Below, piece after piece: positions 6,314-7,815 of a stretch of DNA of 7,815 bases. The notes below the pieces were generated by a model. The model did no database searches. It saw only the letters and a program-made list of their open reading frames with translations, and was not told the origin of the DNA. The stretch covers positions 1 to 7,815 of the forward strand of contig JAFQBR010000341.1 of assembly GCA_017399665.1 (NCBI GenBank), read 5' to 3'. The DNA comes from Clostridia bacterium (GTDB lineage: Bacteria > Bacillota_A > Clostridia > Christensenellales > Borkfalkiaceae). Numbering within the stretch: position 1 is the first letter of the stretch; each line of letters starts with the position of its first letter. Made by a program: the position numbers and the translations under genes.

Positions 6314-6342
6314 TTGACAACACAAAATTACTATGCTATCAT
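6314..6342 (+). promoter_or_regulatory. Extended -10 promoter of the tyrosine leader and transporter gene
   Basis: TTGACA (6314-6319) and TATCAT (6337-6342) are 17 bases apart, with TGC at 6334-6336 making an extended -10. The predicted start is near 6349-6351, about 26-28 bases upstream of the leader peptide ATG. A/T-rich DNA upstream is consistent with a strong promoter. This is the only good promoter seen between the terminator at 6208 and the transporter gene. Confidence 0.85.
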
Positions 6343-6376
6343 AAGTGCGTAAATTGATTTGACGGAGAGAACTTTA

Positions 6377-6436
6377 ATGTTTAAAACCACTTACTCTTAT
6401 TACTATTATTATATCGGTAATTTAAGGATGCAGTAA
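6377..6436 (+). CDS. Tyrosine-rich leader peptide (MFKTTYSYYYYYIGNLRMQ)
   Basis: This is a 19-codon reading frame with ATG at 6377 and TAA at 6434-6436. GGAG at 6364-6367 lies 9 bases before the ATG, a proper ribosome binding site. Tyrosine is encoded at codons 6, 8, 9, 10, 11 and 12 (TAC, TAT, TAC, TAT, TAT, TAT), six of 19 residues with five consecutive. It is followed by an intrinsic terminator whose stem begins 41 bases after the stop, a distance close to that of the trp leader. Such a run is the hallmark of an attenuation leader that senses charged tRNA-Tyr. The peptide itself is probably of no use to the cell and is translated only as a sensor. Confidence 0.85.
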   Translation: MFKTTYSYYYYYIGNLRMQ

Positions 6437-6477
6437 TTGTTCACAGCGTCAAATTTTCCTATGGGATTTTTTTTACC

Positions 6478-6510
6478 GACCTGTAAGCAGTACTGCTTAT
6501 AGGTCTTTTT
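6478..6510 (+). terminator. Attenuator terminator upstream of the substrate-binding protein gene
   Basis: GACCTGTAAGC (6478-6488) pairs with GCTTATAGGTC (6495-6505) in an 11-bp stem with one G-U; an extra A-T pair (6489-6494) is possible. The loop is AGTACT. It is followed by TTTTTATTT. It lies between the promoter at 6314-6342 and the transporter ATG at 6597, so it must be read through for the gene to be expressed. Confidence 0.92.
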
Positions 6511-6596
6511 ATTTATCAAATATTTACCAATTTAGAAAAAACGGGCAACCGTAAAATTTTTATATAAACAGCCATAACGGCAAAAGGAGAAAACTT

Positions 6597-7571
6597 ATGA
6601 AAAAACTACTTTCTTTATTCTTGGCAACAGTAACCGCTCTTACCTTAACTGTTTCTGCAACTGCATGCGGTGGCGCAAGCGACGATAACGTTGTTAACGT
6701 TGGCATTTTACAGGTTGCAACTCACTCTGCATTAGATGATGCAAGATTAGGCTTTAAAGAGGTAGTTGACGCTTGGGCAAAAGAAAATGGCAAAACTGTT
6801 AAATATAAAGAGGAAAATGCTGTTGGTGATTCTAATAATGAGCGTACTTTAGCTAACTTGTTAGTTAGTGAGCGACATGATTTGCTGTTAGGTATAGCAA
6901 CTTCGTCAGCACGTGCTTTGGCAAACGCAACAAGCAGTATCCCGGTGCTTTTCACGGCAGTTACAGCGCCTGAAGAAGAAGGGCTTATTTCAAATAACGT
7001 AACAGGCACAAGCGACTTAAACCCTGTTGTTGAGCAAGTTGCTCTTATAAAAGATGTCGTTCCCGGTATTACAAAAATAGGCTTTTTATATAACTCATCA
7101 GAAAATAACTCTGTTATTCAGTATAATCTTGCAAAAGCAAAAGAAAGCGAATTGGGTATAGAATTAGTAAATTATACAGCTCATTCTGTAAGTGATATAA
7201 ATACAGTGGTAAGAGGTATTGTTTCAGATGGAATACAAGCTGTTTACGTTCCCACCGATAACTTAATGGCAGAGAATATGATTACAATATGTTCGATCCT
7301 TCATGAAGCTGGTATTCCTGTTATTGGTGGCGAAGAAGGCGTTTGTGAGAATGGTGAAGCAGTTGCTACTTTAGGTATTAGCTACTTTGAACTTGGCAAA
7401 CAAACGGGAGCAATGGCAGTTGCTATTTTAAGCGGAGAAAAAACAGCTAAAGATATTTCTTTTGAATATTACAATAAACAGCCTTCTTTCTTTATTAACG
7501 AAGAAAATGCAGCCGCAGCTGGATTATCTGAAAATTTAATTGCTTCATTAAAGGCAAAATACAACGTATAA
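6597..7571 (+). CDS. ABC transporter substrate-binding lipoprotein, TrpX/ABC_sub_bind (DUF534) family; predicted tyrosine or aromatic amino acid uptake
   Basis: This 324-residue protein starts with a lipoprotein signal peptide: positive MKK, a hydrophobic core and a lipobox ending SATAC, with Cys24 the lipid-modified residue. The mature part (VVNVGILQVATHSALDDARLGF onward) has the two-lobed periplasmic-binding fold of the ABC_sub_bind family (COG2984), including VLFTAVTAPEEEGL, KIGFLYNSSENNS, IQAVYVPTDNLM and PVIGGEEG segments. Family members deliver amino acids such as tryptophan to a membrane permease and ATPase. Here the tyrosine-rich leader upstream suggests tyrosine as ligand; that is inference. 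The ribosome binding site AGGAGA (6585-6590) precedes ATG 6597. A strong terminator follows within 15 bases, so the permease and ATPase genes usually found directly downstream are not in the window; they may lie further on or elsewhere. Confidence 0.9.
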   Translation: MKKLLSLFLATVTALTLTVSATACGGASDDNVVNVGILQVATHSALDDARLGFKEVVDAWAKENGKTVKYKEENAVGDSNNERTLANLLVSERHDLLLGIATSSARALANATSSIPVLFTAVTAPEEEGLISNNVTGTSDLNPVVEQVALIKDVVPGITKIGFLYNSSENNSVIQYNLAKAKESELGIELVNYTAHSVSDINTVVRGIVSDGIQAVYVPTDNLMAENMITICSILHEAGIPVIGGEEGVCENGEAVATLGISYFELGKQTGAMAVAILSGEKTAKDISFEYYNKQPSFFINEENAAAAGLSENLIASLKAKYNV

Positions 7572-7581
7572 TAATTTTTAC

Positions 7582-7615
7582 AAAAAGCAGGCCAATTTGC
7601 CTGCTTTTAATTTTT
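7582..7615 (+). terminator. Intrinsic terminator after the substrate-binding protein gene
   Basis: AAAAGCAGGC (7583-7592) pairs perfectly with GCCTGCTTTT (7599-7608) around the loop CAATTT, followed by AATTTTT to 7615. The A-run at the 5' side makes it potentially bidirectional. Confidence 0.93.
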
Positions 7616-7815
7616 GGCTCTGTCACAACAAAGGGTTGATAAAATAAGTTTTATATACTTCGTAATAGTTTGTTATTTGCAAATTTTTACAATTCCAACG
7701 TACGGCAAGTACGCTTCCTTGCAAAAATTTACAAATGCTTGACATCTCTTACTCGCATCTAAAACTTCTTTTAGTCTTTAACTAAGGAACTTTTATCTCT
7801 TAAAAAAAAAATCAA
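7616..7815. repeat. Non-coding, structured sequence; possible edge of a dispersed or mobile repeat
   Basis: No gene with a start codon and recognisable product is seen here on either strand. The stretch begins with GGCTCTGTCACAACA right after the terminator, a sequence that looks like an insertion-sequence terminal repeat, though I cannot name a family. Within it is a large inverted repeat: arms 7675-7692 and 7719-7736 match at 16 of 18 positions, and the two mismatches become G-U pairs on the - strand transcript, which would favour a - strand RNA hairpin. Inside sits a perfect small hairpin CGTAC-GGCAA-GTACG (7699-7713). A 34-codon open stretch without a start codon (7777 down to 7673, - strand) crosses it. 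It runs off the window, so its far end is unknown. Confidence 0.4.

Larger units (their letters stand above)
6349..6514 (+). promoter_or_regulatory. Ribosome-mediated attenuator responding to tyrosine (predicted)
   Basis: The predicted transcript starts near 6349 and contains four mutually exclusive segments. Segment 1 is ATTTGACG (6357-6364). Segment 2 is 6437-6454, directly after the leader peptide stop. Segment 3 is 6478-6490 and segment 4 is 6493-6505. Segments 1 and 2 can form 8 bp (6357-6364 with 6447-6454). Segments 2 and 3 can form 12 bp (6437-6450 with 6478-6490, one C bulge at 6447, one C-A mismatch, two G-U). Segments 3 and 4 form the terminator. A ribosome reaching the stop codon would cover segment 2 and allow termination; one stalled at the tyrosine codons leaves segment 2 free to form the antiterminator. 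The pairings are seen directly; the mechanism is inferred by analogy with the E. coli trp leader. Confidence 0.75.

Noticed and set aside
6349..6596. T-box riboswitch controlling the substrate-binding protein gene
   Set aside because: A tyrosine T-box was considered because the gene is in a Firmicute, but no AGGGUGG-type T-box sequence or long specifier stem is present, and the leader is far too short. The Tyr-rich reading frame explains the terminator better.
7673..7777. 34-codon - strand open stretch ending in VGIVKICK
   Set aside because: It has no start codon or ribosome binding site and lies across the inverted repeat. It may belong to a repeat element but cannot be called a gene.
1..7815. 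CRISPR array, tRNA or rRNA genes
   Set aside because: No regularly spaced direct repeats, cloverleaf-like sequences or rRNA-like segments were seen on either strand.

Overview
The window reads as AT-rich chromosomal DNA from an anaerobic Firmicute, most likely an uncultured member of the Clostridia. The reasons are the strong AGGAGG-type ribosome binding sites, the DUF1667-type glycerol-3-phosphate oxidoreductase gene set, the ruvX-DUF1292 pair typical of Firmicutes, a TrpX-type substrate-binding lipoprotein, and AT-rich wobble codons. All supported genes lie on the + strand. The assignment to a class is inference; there is no rRNA or other marker to place it more finely.

Layout. Positions 1-300 are the C-terminal end of S-adenosylmethionine synthetase (metK). 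Positions 424-4284 hold a tight four-gene operon: a GlpA-like FAD oxidoreductase with a C-terminal [2Fe-2S] BFD domain, a second FAD/NAD(P) oxidoreductase, a small Cys-rich DUF1667 protein, and a NagD-type HAD phosphatase. The first three look like a soluble complex oxidising glycerol 3-phosphate, and the phosphatase may act on the same or a related metabolite. Positions 4371-5051 encode an MgtC/SapB membrane protein, preceded by two inverted repeats and followed by a clear terminator. Positions 5175-6208 hold a consensus sigma-A promoter, ruvX (yqgF), a DUF1292 protein with an extreme His/Cys-rich tail, and a terminator.

The most interesting part is 6314-6596, which has no annotated-size gene. 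It carries an extended -10 promoter and a 19-codon reading frame with its own ribosome binding site, whose peptide MFKTTYSYYYYYIGNLRMQ has six tyrosines, five of them in a row. Just after its stop codon is a segment that can pair with the whole 5' arm of a strong intrinsic terminator about 40 nt further on. A further segment at the start of the transcript can pair with that antiterminator segment. This is the 1:2, 2:3, 3:4 logic of the enterobacterial trp attenuator, here apparently tuned to tyrosine and placed before an ABC transporter substrate-binding lipoprotein (6597-7571). The simplest reading is tyrosine-responsive, ribosome-mediated attenuation of an aromatic amino acid uptake protein; Firmicutes more usually use a T-box RNA for this.

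Two other regulatory points stand out. The ruvX promoter places the transcription start at or one base before the ATG, so its mRNA should be leaderless, and a perfect 16-bp palindrome fills most of the promoter spacer. The last 200 bases (7616-7815) contain no supportable gene but hold a large imperfect inverted repeat that looks like part of a dispersed or mobile element running off the window.
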